Source of the DNA: Bacteroidota bacterium
GTDB taxonomy: Bacteria > Bacteroidota > Bacteroidia > 2-12-FULL-35-15
Reading direction: 5' to 3'
Assembly (NCBI GenBank): GCA_947469885.1
Contig: CANIQT010000002.1
Coordinates: forward strand, 62,001-126,000
Length of the DNA stretch: 64,000 bases
Part shown: piece by piece, positions 24,821-34,342 of the stretch
How the letters are laid out: every line of letters begins with the position of its first letter
How positions within the stretch are numbered: position 1 is the first letter of the stretch
Position numbers and translations under genes: made by a program
The notes under the pieces: model-generated
Seen by the model: only the letters and a program-made list of their open reading frames with translations
Database searches by the model: none
Told to the model about the DNA's origin: nothing

Positions 24821-26680
24821 ATGACAAAAGAAGTAAAATATAACGAAGACAGTATCCGAACGCTGGAATGGAACGAGCACATTCGTTTACGTCCGGGAAT
24901 GTATATTGGTAAGTTGGGTGATGGTTCATCGGGCGATGATGGTATTTACATTCTATTAAAAGAAACCATCGACAATTGTATTGATGAATTTGTGATGGGC
25001 AATGGAAGAAGTATTGACATCAGCATAAAAGATAAAAGTGTGCGTGTGCGCGATTATGGAAGAGGTATTCCGCTTGGTAAAGTAGTTGACGTGGTTTCGA
25101 AAATAAACACCGGAGCCAAATACGATTCGGAAGCATTTAAAAAATCGGTGGGGTTAAATGGAGTGGGAACAAAGGCGGTGAACGCATTGTCATCTTATTT
25201 TAAAGTACAATCGTTCCGTGATGACCAAACCAAAGAAGCCGAATTTAGCCGAGGTAATATTACTAAAGATGCAAAGATTGCCCCGTCTGACCAACGCAAA
25301 GGAACACTGGTAACTTTTATACCTGATGAAACTATTTTTGGTAATTACCATTTTATCAATGAATATGTCGAAAAGATGTTGTGGAACTATGCCTACCTCA
25401 ACACGGGCTTAACCATTAACTACAATGGACAAAAATTTCATTCCGAAAATGGATTGCTTGATTTGCTTACTCAAAACATTACGGGTTCTATTCTTTATCC
25501 TGCCATACATTTGAAAGGATATGATATTGAAGTGGCGCTGACACATAGTAATGCACAATACGGTGAAGAATATTATTCGTTTGTAAACGGACAGCATACC
25601 ACACAGGGCGGTACGCACCAGGGTGCATTTCGCGAAGGGATTGTAAAAACCATTCGTGAGTTTTTCAAAAAAGATTTTGAAGCGGTAGATATTCGTACTT
25701 CTATTATTGCTGCTGTGAGTATAAAAGTGCAGGAGCCAGTGTTCGAATCGCAGACCAAAACAAAATTAGGCTCTCAGGAAATCTCTCCTAAAGGTCCTTC
25801 GGTAAAAGCATTTGTTGGCGATTTCCTGAAAACAGAACTGGATAATTTTCTTCATAAAAACCCGGAAGTGGCACAAGCTATTCTTTATAAAATACAGCAA
25901 AGTGAGCGCGAACGTAAGGATTTGCAAGGCATACAAAAGTTGGCGAGAGAACGGGCGAAGAAATCTAATCTTCATAATAAAAAACTGCGCGACTGCCGGA
26001 TTCACTTAACATCAAATGACGAACGCAAACTGGAAACAACCTTGTTTATTTGCGAGGGTGATTCGGCAAGTGGTTCCATCACCAAAACACGGGATGTAAA
26101 CGTACAGGCTGTATTTAGTTTAAAAGGAAAACCATTAAATGCTTTTGGGTTGACCAAAAAGATTGTTTATGAAAATGAAGAGTTTAATCTTTTGCAAGCA
26201 GCTTTAAATATTGAAGATGGAATAGAGAATTTGCGTTACAATAATATAGTAGTAGCAACCGATGCCGATGTGGATGGGATGCACATCCGTTTGTTATTAA
26301 TGACATTCTTCTTGCAATTCTTTCCTGATTTAGTTAAAAACGGTCACGTTTATATTTTGCAAACACCATTGTTCAGAGTAAGAAATAAAAAAGAAACCAT
26401 TTATTGTTACAGCGAAGACGAGCGTAGAGCAGCTATTTTAAAATTAGGAACCAAGCCCGAAATAACCCGATTTAAAGGATTAGGAGAAATTTCGCCTGAC
26501 GAATTCAAATTATTTATTGGCAAAGACATCCGCAAAGACCCTGTTATTATTGGTAAAGACCGCACCATTTTGGATATACTAAGTTACTACATGGGCAAAA
26601 ACACACCCGAGCGTCAGGATTTTATTATTGATAATCTAGTGGTGGAAAAAGATGTGGTGGAGAATTTGGAGAAAGTGTAA
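24821..26680 (+). CDS. parE: DNA topoisomerase IV subunit B
   Basis: A 619-residue type IIA topoisomerase ATPase subunit. The GHKL ATPase domain shows [23 protein letters not shown] and [17 protein letters not shown]. The TOPRIM domain shows [11 protein letters not shown] and [17 protein letters not shown], and the C-terminal segment ends near [17 protein letters not shown]. ParE hydrolyses ATP to drive strand passage when paired with ParC. No parC follows; the next gene is a winged-helix protein. Calling it ParE rather than GyrB rests on the Bacteroidota-type SVGLNG motif and the short length. Confidence 0.9.
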   Translation: MTKEVKYNEDSIRTLEWNEHIRLRPGMYIGKLGDGSSGDDGIYILLKETIDNCIDEFVMGNGRSIDISIKDKSVRVRDYGRGIPLGKVVDVVSKINTGAKYDSEAFKKSVGLNGVGTKAVNALSSYFKVQSFRDDQTKEAEFSRGNITKDAKIAPSDQRKGTLVTFIPDETIFGNYHFINEYVEKMLWNYAYLNTGLTINYNGQKFHSENGLLDLLTQNITGSILYPAIHLKGYDIEVALTHSNAQYGEEYYSFVNGQHTTQGGTHQGAFREGIVKTIREFFKKDFEAVDIRTSIIAAVSIKVQEPVFESQTKTKLGSQEISPKGPSVKAFVGDFLKTELDNFLHKNPEVAQAILYKIQQSERERKDLQGIQKLARERAKKSNLHNKKLRDCRIHLTSNDERKLETTLFICEGDSASGSITKTRDVNVQAVFSLKGKPLNAFGLTKKIVYENEEFNLLQAALNIEDGIENLRYNNIVVATDADVDGMHIRLLLMTFFLQFFPDLVKNGHVYILQTPLFRVRNKKETIYCYSEDERRAAILKLGTKPEITRFKGLGEISPDEFKLFIGKDIRKDPVIIGKDRTILDILSYYMGKNTPERQDFIIDNLVVEKDVVENLEKV

Positions 26681-26697
26681 ATTCAATCAAATTTCGC

Positions 26698-26758
26698 AAT
26701 TGTTGGTGTTATCACCAACAATTCAATCAGTGGAGTTGTTGGTGATAACACCAACAAC
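26698..26758. repeat. Twin palindromes downstream of parE
   Basis: The first dyad (26698-26723) has 11-base arms around TTAT; the second (26735-26758) has 10-base arms around ATAA. The two are the same element in opposite orientation, with core GGTG-TTAT-CACC or GGTG-ATAA-CACC. There is no T-run, so they are not simple terminators. A related perfect dyad, GGTGATATCACC, lies at 34306-34317. Confidence 0.75.
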
Positions 26759-26790
26759 GGCTTAATGCAGCAATAAACAAATCACAGCAA

Positions 26791-27765
26791 ATGAATACAG
26801 ATAACCAACCGGAAAAACTGGCTATTGATGAGCGAAAGATAATTCATATCCTGCTAAAGCATCTGATGATATTTAAGAATGAGCTAGCTTATGTTAAAAA
26901 TCTGGCAGGCATCATTTCACCTGGCAACAGCATTACAGAAAAAGAGGATGGTATAAATACTTTTACAGAAGGCATACCAGAAAAAAGGGATGGTATAAAT
27001 TCTTTTACGGAAGACATCCCGGAAAAAAGGGATGGTACAAATTCTCTTACAGAAGCCATACCAGAAAAAAAGGATGGTATAAATTCTTTTACAGAAGCCA
27101 TCCCGGAAAAAAGGGATGGTACAAATTCTCCTACAGAAGCCGTGCCAGAAAAAAAGGATGGTATAAATTATTTTACCGAGGATATCCATGAAAAAAGGGA
27201 TGGTATAAAACCTAGTTTTACTGCCTTATCGCACCTAAAAGAAGAGGCAATTACAGATAATATACTATACACCATTTTTGAACAAGAGCTATTGAAGGCG
27301 CTTAATGAGTATATAAAAACCGGTGACAGGCAACATACACTTTATTCCTTTTACGAGAATTTTGTGGAAGCAGTATCCGAAAAAAATACAGAAGCCGAAA
27401 AAATAAAGGCAGCAGCAACAATCCTTCGGCTGGAGGATACACATATTTTGCCAGCCCGAATAACGATTACGTTGGAGGTACTCGAAAAAATGAAAGTTGC
27501 TTTGCACGGATATTTGCCACATACAGCACCTCACGATTTATATGGAACTGTTACAGATGAATTAATCTGTTTGCACAACAACGGAAAAGCAACCAGCAAC
27601 GAACTTCGCGAAGCTTGCGGACTATCCGTTCCGGGTTTTGCAAAACATTTGCCTAAATTGCAACGCTTAGGTTTGATAGTAAAACAACCGCCCTTAAACT
27701 ATGTCCTTACCGAAACTTCCAAACATATATTACTGAAAACATTTGGTATTGCGAAAAAAGTATAA
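26791..27765 (+). CDS. Winged-helix protein with a 14-residue tandem repeat region
   Basis: A 324-residue protein. A short helical N-terminus is followed by seven tandem 14-residue repeats (residues 48-145; consensus IPEKRDGINSFTEA). A helical middle part leads to a C-terminal winged-helix domain (about residues 245-315: KATSNELREACGLSVPGFAKHL, QRLGLIVKQPP, YVLTETSKH). The DNA-binding part resembles MarR/ArsR-type regulators. The repeat is charged and probably disordered. Twin palindromes lie just upstream and could be its operator. The stop is 8 bases from the next gene. No effector or ligand domain is recognisable. Confidence 0.7.
   Translation: MNTDNQPEKLAIDERKIIHILLKHLMIFKNELAYVKNLAGIISPGNSITEKEDGINTFTEGIPEKRDGINSFTEDIPEKRDGTNSLTEAIPEKKDGINSFTEAIPEKRDGTNSPTEAVPEKKDGINYFTEDIHEKRDGIKPSFTALSHLKEEAITDNILYTIFEQELLKALNEYIKTGDRQHTLYSFYENFVEAVSEKNTEAEKIKAAATILRLEDTHILPARITITLEVLEKMKVALHGYLPHTAPHDLYGTVTDELICLHNNGKATSNELREACGLSVPGFAKHLPKLQRLGLIVKQPPLNYVLTETSKHILLKTFGIAKKV
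26932..27225 (+). repeat. Seven 42-bp in-frame tandem repeats
   Basis: The coding repeat of the winged-helix gene is 42 bp long and copied seven times, with pairs of units alternating between two sub-types (EKRDGTNS and EKKDGINS). The multiple of three keeps the frame, so copy number can vary without loss of function. Confidence 0.85.
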
Positions 27766-27773
27766 AAACAAAA

Positions 27774-28100
27774 ATGGACAAAAATAAAACACTAACCAAT
27801 CAATCAATCCATGGCACTTGGAAAAGTTTGCCAACAAAGCTTTTCCCGAATTACAATGGAAAAGTTACCATAAATGCAAAGGAAGCAACATTGCTGTTGT
27901 TTGTAAATGATGAACGGAAATACAAAATCTCTTTTGATGCTTCGGCAGAGTGGAATGAAGATTATCTTTGTTTCAAAGCAGATTCAAAATTTTACATAAA
28001 GTCGGCAAATGAAACAGAAATGGTATTTGGTGAGTTCAAGGTTCCCGGTCGCACTGATAAAGGAATGAAATGGGAAATGAAATTTGAAAGGATAGTATAA
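27774..28100 (+). CDS. Small conserved hypothetical protein (lipocalin-like pattern)
   Basis: A 108-residue soluble protein starting 8 bases after the winged-helix gene, so probably co-expressed with it. It is predicted to be all beta with an early HGTWKSLP, reminiscent of the GxW start of lipocalins, and later alternating strands (FYIKSANETEMVFGEF). It lacks a signal peptide. The fold suggestion is weak. No function can be assigned. Confidence 0.6.
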   Translation: MDKNKTLTNQSIHGTWKSLPTKLFPNYNGKVTINAKEATLLLFVNDERKYKISFDASAEWNEDYLCFKADSKFYIKSANETEMVFGEFKVPGRTDKGMKWEMKFERIV

Positions 28101-28156
28101 GGAAACAAAAAATTTAGCAACAATAGTTGCTGTATCACCCACTCACAAAGTAAACC

Positions 28157-30013
28157 TTATTCGTATACTACAGCTGTTGGTTTGGAAATGGTGAATGTAT
28201 GTATTTTCAACGAAAAACTAAGTACCGGATTAAATTTACCCCAGGTTTTGTTATCGTCAGGCAAATTAGGGTAAAAGCCATAAGTAATCTGAAAACTGGA
28301 ATTCAGCAGGTTTTCGTTTCTCAACAATAAACCCAGAGCATAAGCCTGATAAACGGGCGACTGCATGAGCAAGTGTTCGTTAGATTCGAGCATTCCGAAA
28401 CCAACCAAAATGAGAGGAGCAAACCGAAAACCAATTATATTATAAGGCGCATAGGTTACAGCTTCGAGATTCAAAATCATTTTGCTGGTGCCAGTGAGTG
28501 TGCCGTTGTTGAAACCGTAAAGCTCTTCTGGTCGCAGGGTGATGCGCTCGGTGGGCAGTTTGTTGAAGCCAGCTACGTATTTGTAATTGATAAATTGCCT
28601 GAAATACCATTTACTATTTTTCATCAGGTGAGAAAAATAATAAAATCCGGCATTGATGGTTCCATTATTGTGTACAAATTTGTTGTAAAACGTGCCATAC
28701 GTGGCAGACGCGGATATATAACCCAAACCATCGAGATGTAGTCCGTACGAAAGTTCGAAGCCGGAATAATACCGATAGCCGGTAAGTTCTTTGTGCAATG
28801 CACCGTATAATATCTGAATAAGCGCGCCTTCCGGCACATCCTCGTTTGCCCCAAAACGATAAATGAACTGGTCTTTGTAATATTTTCGAAGCGAAAAACC
28901 TAAACTAAAAATCTCCAACTCTGTGTTAACATTTATTTTATTAGTATCTATTTTGAATGATGGACGGTTTTGAAATTTGGAGTTAATGTAACGTCCCGCA
29001 ACAATAATATTGGTTCCTGGTCGGTTCGAAGGTTTTCCAAAACCGGGATTAAAACTTCTGCCTATCCACACATCCGTATAAACATTATCGAGATGATAAC
29101 GGTAATCCACTTTTTCGGTGGTGTCTGTATATTTATAAACGCCCCAATTTTTCTGAACATTTATGCCACCTGCCCATTTGGTGGTGACCGAATAAAAAGG
29201 TCGTTCAAGCGCAACTCCCACTTGGGTAACATCTTTGGTGGTGTTATAATAAACGGATGATTTAATAAATGTTTTTTTTATGTTTTCGATGATGTAAGCT
29301 CCCGAAAATTGGTAATCGCCCGATCTGGAATCGTACCCACCAAATTGTTCGAGCGTTTGCCCAAAGCCCAGAAAATTCCTGTCTCTGAGTGTACCACTGC
29401 CCGAAGTAAAACTTAAATTAACTGGAGCATCTACAGCCCAGCGGTCTTGCACCACCACATTAATATCCACACTATCGGTATTGGGCACATTGGTAAAATA
29501 AATCAACGCATCATTCACATATCCCGTTGCGCGAAGCAACCGTTCCGATTCGTTTATTTTCAACAGGTCCACTTCTTCATTTTTATGAAACAATAAATTA
29601 TTACGTATTGTTCGGTGCCTAGTGGTGTGGTGGTAGTGATTGGCAAGTTTCTGAAATGAGTTGATGGCTTCTCGGGTGGTATCTATTACTGAATATCCAA
29701 AAGGGTCATAGACAGTAATTTGGATAGTTCTGATAATTTTTTTTTCAAAAATCTTTTTGGGGTCTTCTTCTTTTTGTTTGTCCGACAGTGGTTTGTCGTC
29801 ATATTGTTTTGGGGCAGGGTCAACAAACACCGCATCGTAGAGCAAGGTTGTAAACTTGCGTTTATAAAATGCTTTTTTTAATTTTTTGTAAACCGCTAAA
29901 GTATCGTGGCTTTTATAAGAAACCGAATCGCGGGTTTGGGAAAATGCGTGTGCAGAATGAAATACTATTCCAAAGATGATGATGATTTTTAATATGGAAA
30001 TTTTATTTTGCAT
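28157..30013 (-). CDS. BamA/TamA-like outer-membrane protein
   Basis: A 618-residue protein with a signal peptide (ending AFSQ) and a POTRA-like segment (about residues 95-200: IQITVYDPFGYSVIDT, LLRATGYVNDALIYF). A 16-strand-type barrel region follows (RDRNFLGFGQTLEQFGGYD resembling the first barrel strand). It has fewer POTRA-like units than BamA. It lies directly after tamL on the same strand, 39 bases away, so both may be made together. Known relatives insert proteins into, or export across, the outer membrane. Confidence 0.7.
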   Translation of the reverse strand: MQNKISILKIIIIFGIVFHSAHAFSQTRDSVSYKSHDTLAVYKKLKKAFYKRKFTTLLYDAVFVDPAPKQYDDKPLSDKQKEEDPKKIFEKKIIRTIQITVYDPFGYSVIDTTREAINSFQKLANHYHHTTRHRTIRNNLLFHKNEEVDLLKINESERLLRATGYVNDALIYFTNVPNTDSVDINVVVQDRWAVDAPVNLSFTSGSGTLRDRNFLGFGQTLEQFGGYDSRSGDYQFSGAYIIENIKKTFIKSSVYYNTTKDVTQVGVALERPFYSVTTKWAGGINVQKNWGVYKYTDTTEKVDYRYHLDNVYTDVWIGRSFNPGFGKPSNRPGTNIIVAGRYINSKFQNRPSFKIDTNKINVNTELEIFSLGFSLRKYYKDQFIYRFGANEDVPEGALIQILYGALHKELTGYRYYSGFELSYGLHLDGLGYISASATYGTFYNKFVHNNGTINAGFYYFSHLMKNSKWYFRQFINYKYVAGFNKLPTERITLRPEELYGFNNGTLTGTSKMILNLEAVTYAPYNIIGFRFAPLILVGFGMLESNEHLLMQSPVYQAYALGLLLRNENLLNSSFQITYGFYPNLPDDNKTWGKFNPVLSFSLKIHTFTISKPTAVVYE

Positions 30014-30021
30014 TTTATTAA

Positions 30022-30049
30022 ATCCGAAATCCCCAATCCGAAATCCGAT
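30022..30049. repeat. Heptad array (4 units) between tamL and the BamA-like gene
   Basis: Words ATCCGAA, ATCCCCA, ATCCGAA, ATCCGAT occupy most of the 39-base spacer. Confidence 0.7.
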
Positions 30050-30052
30050 CTA

Positions 30053-32569
30053 TTAAAACGGATATCCGATACCAATATTAAAAGCAAGGAAATGATAGTT
30101 TTGAGCATTGTGAGTTTCAAAATAATTGGTTTTCCATTGTGTATCAAACAAATTTTGAATCACCCAACGTTTGTCTTCAGCAAACTGCGGATCGCGAATT
30201 TTTATTCCTACATCAAATCGAATGATAAAAAAATTAAAATCAACACGAATACCCAATCCTGAGCCAACAGCTATTTCTTTATAAAATCTATCCAGTTTAA
30301 AATCACCCCCCGGACGACTTGCATCAGGCTCTCTCAACCACGTGTTTCCGGCATCCACAAACACAGCTCCATTCAATTGTTTTATCATTTTAAAACGATA
30401 TTCGAGATTCGATTCCAACTGCCCGTCACCAAATTGATCGAAATTAAAAGTTCCATTGGTGGAATAAGAACCCGGACCAAGCGTACGAGCTTGCCAAGCT
30501 CTGATGCCATTTGCACCACCGCTAAAAAAACTTCTTTCGAAAGGCAATGAAGGAAAATTGGCAAGCGGTTTTCCAATACCAGCCATAAACCGCCACACTA
30601 CTTTATTTATTTCGTTTGAATTATAATAAAACCGATAATCAAAATCGGTTCGCAAATATTGAGAATATACAATGCCAAATAATTTATATCTGCCAAGCTC
30701 ATCTTTTTCGATGGTGTTTGCTTGTGCCGAATTTATCAATTCGTCTACACCTCTAAGAATATTTCCTGACGATTCGAGGTTTAGTTTAAAAAATGAAAAG
30801 TTCTGGTTCTTTTTTATGTCTTGTTCGTTGTAGGTAAACGCATATCGCGTGCTTGTTGATAAGTGGTTGCTGAAACTATTGAGGATATAAATATTATGAA
30901 TGGTGTTTAGCAAGAAATCATTCAACTCAGGCAGCAACTCCACTTTCACAATATTAATAACTAACGGAGAAATGGAATGAGATATTTTTTCATTTTGTTT
31001 CCAAGTATAACCAAACGAAAGGTTAGTAATGTATCGTGTATAAAAATTAGGATCATTGTTAATATAATATGGACGATGTTGATAAGTGTAAGAGCCAGTA
31101 AAAATTGTTTTAGGATTCGATTTTTTTGAGGCTTTTAAACAAAAAGGAACAAGAAATCTTGGAATATAAACGTTTGCTTCAGGACCAAACTCAATGGTGT
31201 TAAACTGCGATTGAGGGTTACCAACTGTAGAATTATCAACTATCTTGGTGCCTTCAATACTTCCTTTGAGTTTTACCTCCAGCAATTCGGCACCTCTCAG
31301 CAAATTCCTGTTTTGATAAACAACGCTCCCGCCAATTCCCAAATTTCCAGAAGTGTTTTTTCCTTCAGTTTCGATGGTAAACGATTGCTTTAAAATCGGG
31401 CTTAGTTTTATAAAACAATCCAGATTGTCGGCACCATTCTTCATAAAATCAATATTTATTGATTTGAATGCTTTTATTTCCTGCAACCTTTTATAGGTAG
31501 CCACCACGTTTTGCAACTGAAACAATTCACCCTTTCTAATAAACACACTATTGAGCAACACCCTAATTTTATACCTCAGTTTATCAGCATGTAAAATATA
31601 AAAAGAAGGCTCTTTTTCTACAGTCAGGTTTCCATAATCGTCCACGCGTGTAGTATCTTTTATTAAACTATTCTTTTTTTTAGATACGTAATCCGTTTCT
31701 ATATAAATGGAATTAATATAAAACCGTTTATGAGGAGTTTCGTAAGTTGAATCTGATTCGTCACTCACCTTGTTTACAAAATTTTTAATTCTCATGGTCA
31801 GGTTTATTTTTCTACCTGCAAGAGAATCCCACTCGTAGTGAATGTAATCTTTTGTAAAAAAATAATAACCATTATTGTTCAACTCAGTTGTTATCCGTTC
31901 TCTCTCCTTGTCAAAAACATCTTCATCATAATTATCTCCTGCTTTAATCAATGTGTTTGAAGTATCAGTAAACACATAATATTTAAGCAATTCGTCAGGA
32001 ATAATATAATCTAGATTATTCACCTTATAAGGTGCAGATGCTTTTATTTTATAATATACTTTTGCCTGTTTGTGACGAGTATAATAAACCGAATCGTTAA
32101 CGGTACTTATAAAATACCCCTTTTTGTTGAGTAACGATTTTAACTGTTTTGATGATTTTTGGGCAAGAATGGAATCGTAAACAACTGGAGGCTCACTAAT
32201 ATCAAGCATCCATTCGCCAAACAACTGACGATCGAACTTTTTAGCTAATTTGCCTTTTGCTATTCTTTTTTCGTTTTTCTTTGCATTCTTTTTGTCACGT
32301 ATTATTCTTTTTTGTTTCACTTTTTCTTCATTCACCAGATTGTGCAACCAAAGGTGAAAACGGATTACCTTGAATATCTTTCGATTTGGTTTTTGTTTGA
32401 TATAATTCTCCAAATCGCTCTTGCTTATCTTGGTATCTTTATCAATAATTACGTTTTTAGAAAGCAATCGTTCGTCATCTGCCAGCCTTCGTGCAGGATT
32501 ACAGGCACTAAAAAGAAATGGAACTACAAAAAGGAAGAGAATCTTTATGTGGAAATTTTTTAGAATCAC
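30053..32569 (-). CDS. tamL: TamL, lipoprotein form of the TamA outer-membrane assembly protein
   Basis: An 838-residue lipoprotein (signal to the lipobox LFSAC) of the Omp85 family. POTRA-type segments (LLNKKGYFISTVNDSVYYT, ELNNNGYYFFTKDYIHYEW) precede a barrel with the RGAELL start and the conserved SFFSGGANGIRAWQARTLGPG motif. The sequence ends in a barrel strand with terminal F. TamL is the lipid-anchored TamA variant found in Bacteroidota and normally works with TamB. It lies divergent to an RNA methyltransferase gene. No obvious TamB is next to it. Confidence 0.88.
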   Translation of the reverse strand: MILKNFHIKILFLFVVPFLFSACNPARRLADDERLLSKNVIIDKDTKISKSDLENYIKQKPNRKIFKVIRFHLWLHNLVNEEKVKQKRIIRDKKNAKKNEKRIAKGKLAKKFDRQLFGEWMLDISEPPVVYDSILAQKSSKQLKSLLNKKGYFISTVNDSVYYTRHKQAKVYYKIKASAPYKVNNLDYIIPDELLKYYVFTDTSNTLIKAGDNYDEDVFDKERERITTELNNNGYYFFTKDYIHYEWDSLAGRKINLTMRIKNFVNKVSDESDSTYETPHKRFYINSIYIETDYVSKKKNSLIKDTTRVDDYGNLTVEKEPSFYILHADKLRYKIRVLLNSVFIRKGELFQLQNVVATYKRLQEIKAFKSINIDFMKNGADNLDCFIKLSPILKQSFTIETEGKNTSGNLGIGGSVVYQNRNLLRGAELLEVKLKGSIEGTKIVDNSTVGNPQSQFNTIEFGPEANVYIPRFLVPFCLKASKKSNPKTIFTGSYTYQHRPYYINNDPNFYTRYITNLSFGYTWKQNEKISHSISPLVINIVKVELLPELNDFLLNTIHNIYILNSFSNHLSTSTRYAFTYNEQDIKKNQNFSFFKLNLESSGNILRGVDELINSAQANTIEKDELGRYKLFGIVYSQYLRTDFDYRFYYNSNEINKVVWRFMAGIGKPLANFPSLPFERSFFSGGANGIRAWQARTLGPGSYSTNGTFNFDQFGDGQLESNLEYRFKMIKQLNGAVFVDAGNTWLREPDASRPGGDFKLDRFYKEIAVGSGLGIRVDFNFFIIRFDVGIKIRDPQFAEDKRWVIQNLFDTQWKTNYFETHNAQNYHFLAFNIGIGYPF

Positions 32570-32638
32570 AAATTAACATTAATAGTTGTTTGGCTTACAG
32601 TCGGCTAAATTACTCATTTATTCAATAGAGATTTTCTC

Positions 32639-32646
32639 TACCTTTG
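32639..32646 (+). promoter_or_regulatory. -7 promoter element TACCTTTG of the methyltransferase gene
   Basis: It fits TAnnTTTG, with TTTA at 32617-32620 as a near-match -33 element 18 bases upstream. The presumed transcript start falls inside the heptad array that follows. Confidence 0.55.
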
Positions 32647-32647
32647 C

Positions 32648-32675
32648 AATCCTAATTCTTAATTCCAAATTACTC
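32648..32675. repeat. Heptad array (4 units) in the methyltransferase leader
   Basis: Words AATCCTA, ATTCTTA, ATTCCAA, ATTACTC fill the leader up to the base before ATG 32677. The same ATTCYTA word family recurs at 56504-56538. Confidence 0.75.
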
Positions 32676-32676
32676 T

Positions 32677-33447
32677 ATGCTATCCAAATCTCAAATTCAA
32701 TTTGTTAAATCATTAAAATTAAAAAAATTCAGAGAAGAGCATAATCTATTTATTGCTGAAGGGGTAAAAATGGTTAAAGAACTTTTGAACTCTGCCATTG
32801 TTGTTAAACAAATTTACGCCACTTCAGATTTTTTTAGAAATAACATCATAAACAACGCAATTGAACGATTCGAAATAAAGGAAAACGAATTGGAACGAAT
32901 TTCTATTCTCACCACTCCCAATGAGGTTGTGGCTATTTGCGAAATCCCAAAGCATGATTTAAACATTGATTCGTTAATGGATAAACTTACCTTGGTGCTG
33001 GATGATATAAAAGACCCCGGAAACTTAGGAACCATCATTCGTATGGCTGATTGGTTTGGAATAGAAACAATCATTTGTAGCACTGAAACCGCGGAAATAT
33101 ATAACCCAAAAGTAGTACAGGCTACCATGGGTTCTATTTCAAGGATAAAAGTACATTATACAGACTTACCTTCATTTTTTGAACAACAATCATCAAATAA
33201 AAAACAACCAATATTTGGAGCCTTGTTAGAGGGTGAAAATATTTATACACAACCCTTGTCTGCAAATGGTTTCATTATTATTGGCAACGAATCGAAAGGT
33301 ATTTCTGAAATGCTATATCCAATTATCACTAATAAAATAAGTATCCCCTCTTTCTCTCATTTCACCAATTCGAACGGAGAAGCTGAATCGTTAAATGCGG
33401 CAGTGGCTACGGCTGTTATTTGTTCAGAATTCAGAAGAAGAGCGTAA
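32677..33447 (+). CDS. TrmH/SpoU family RNA 2'-O-methyltransferase
   Basis: A 256-residue SPOUT methyltransferase with an N-terminal substrate-binding domain (FREEHNLFIAEGVKMVKELL) and the three knot motifs: VLDDIKDPGNLGTIIRMADW, IIIGNESKGIS and NGEAESLNAAVATAVI. It transfers methyl from S-adenosylmethionine to a ribose 2'-OH in rRNA or tRNA. The exact target is not evident. It is divergent from tamL. Confidence 0.92.
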   Translation: MLSKSQIQFVKSLKLKKFREEHNLFIAEGVKMVKELLNSAIVVKQIYATSDFFRNNIINNAIERFEIKENELERISILTTPNEVVAICEIPKHDLNIDSLMDKLTLVLDDIKDPGNLGTIIRMADWFGIETIICSTETAEIYNPKVVQATMGSISRIKVHYTDLPSFFEQQSSNKKQPIFGALLEGENIYTQPLSANGFIIIGNESKGISEMLYPIITNKISIPSFSHFTNSNGEAESLNAAVATAVICSEFRRRA

Positions 33448-33458
33448 ATTAAATTTAT

Positions 33459-33466
33459 TACTTTTG
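33459..33466 (+). promoter_or_regulatory. -7 promoter element TACTTTTG
   Basis: It lies between the methyltransferase stop and ATG 33485. No -33 partner is clear. Its position supports 33485 rather than the earlier in-frame ATG 33395, which is inside the previous gene. Confidence 0.4.
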
Positions 33467-33484
33467 CCCTACAAAAATAAAACC

Positions 33485-34300
33485 ATGAAAAATTTAATTA
33501 ATCCTGCATATTTAAGTGAGGAAAAAAAGAAGGAAATCCGTGATACGTTTACAAATGCACAACCGTGCAAACATATTGCCCTACCAGACTTTTTGTTAAA
33601 CGAAGTAGCTAATACATTATACGAGAATTTCCCAAAATTGGATACGCTAAATGTAAAGCGAAAAAGCATTAACGAAAACAAATCGGAAGAGTATCATCTA
33701 GATAGATACCATCCTCAATTCAATGAATTGAGAGATTTTTTGAATTCGCCAGAAATGTACAAATGGATAAGTGATGTAACCGGAATTGAAGGATTAAGTT
33801 CTACTTATGATTCTTTAGGTTCGGGAGTTCATCAAGGTGGTCCGGGAAGTTTTGTGGATGTGCATGTGGACATCAATATGAATCCTGCCGCAAAACTTCA
33901 CAGAAGAATTAATTTATTGATTTATCTAAACAAACACTGGAAAGATGAATATGGTGGTGCTTTAGAGTTTTGGGACAAGGATGTAAAAAATTGCATTTCG
34001 AAAGTAATGCCTTATTTTAATCAAGCTGCCATAATGGTTACTGATGAGACATCATATCATGGATATGCCAAAATTAATATACCTGATAATGAAAGCAGAA
34101 AATCTTTTTACTGTTATTATTATACTCCTGCTGGCAAAGACTTTGTGTATCGCGATTCCCGTTTCAAATCCCGACCAGATGAAAGCATGACAAAAACTGC
34201 TATCACAGAGGTTAAAGAAACATTGAAGATAAATATTAAAAAGTTTTTGAAGATGATTGGGGTTAAATCGTTGGACTTCCAAGACAAAAATAAAAAATAG
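33485..34300 (+). CDS. 2-oxoglutarate/Fe(II)-dependent oxygenase (prolyl-4-hydroxylase type)
   Basis: A 271-residue enzyme of the double-stranded beta-helix fold. The iron ligands are H127-x-D129 (FVDVHVDIN) and H192 (TSYHGYA); R205 (ESRKSFYCYYY) would bind 2-oxoglutarate. The region RINLLIYLNKHWKDEYGGALEFW is typical of the P4Hc/2OG-FeII_Oxy_3 group. Members hydroxylate proteins or small molecules. An SDR gene and a radical SAM gene follow on the same strand, but with separate leaders. Confidence 0.88.
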   Translation: MKNLINPAYLSEEKKKEIRDTFTNAQPCKHIALPDFLLNEVANTLYENFPKLDTLNVKRKSINENKSEEYHLDRYHPQFNELRDFLNSPEMYKWISDVTGIEGLSSTYDSLGSGVHQGGPGSFVDVHVDINMNPAAKLHRRINLLIYLNKHWKDEYGGALEFWDKDVKNCISKVMPYFNQAAIMVTDETSYHGYAKINIPDNESRKSFYCYYYTPAGKDFVYRDSRFKSRPDESMTKTAITEVKETLKINIKKFLKMIGVKSLDFQDKNKK

Positions 34301-34305
34301 TCATC

Positions 34306-34317
34306 GGTGATATCACC
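34306..34317. promoter_or_regulatory. 12-bp perfect dyad GGTGATATCACC
   Basis: A palindrome in the 42-base gap before the SDR gene. It is related to the cores of the twin palindromes at 26698-26758, so it may bind the same factor or belong to the same repeat family. Confidence 0.5.
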
Positions 34318-34321
34318 CTCA

Positions 34322-34342
34322 ATGACTAATGACAAATAACCA
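34322..34342. repeat. Heptad array (3 units) abutting the SDR start codon
   Basis: Words ATGACTA, ATGACAA, ATAACCA end directly at ATG 34343. Confidence 0.6.

Noticed and set aside
26889..27189. Two minus-strand frames of 70 and 90 codons across the 42-bp repeats
   Set aside because: They are open only because the repeat unit happens to be free of stops in several frames. The plus-strand gene has a domain at its end and they have none.
28117..28130. GCAAC-AATA-GTTGC hairpin after the small hypothetical gene
   Set aside because: The arms are only five bases and no T-run follows, so a terminator cannot be supported.
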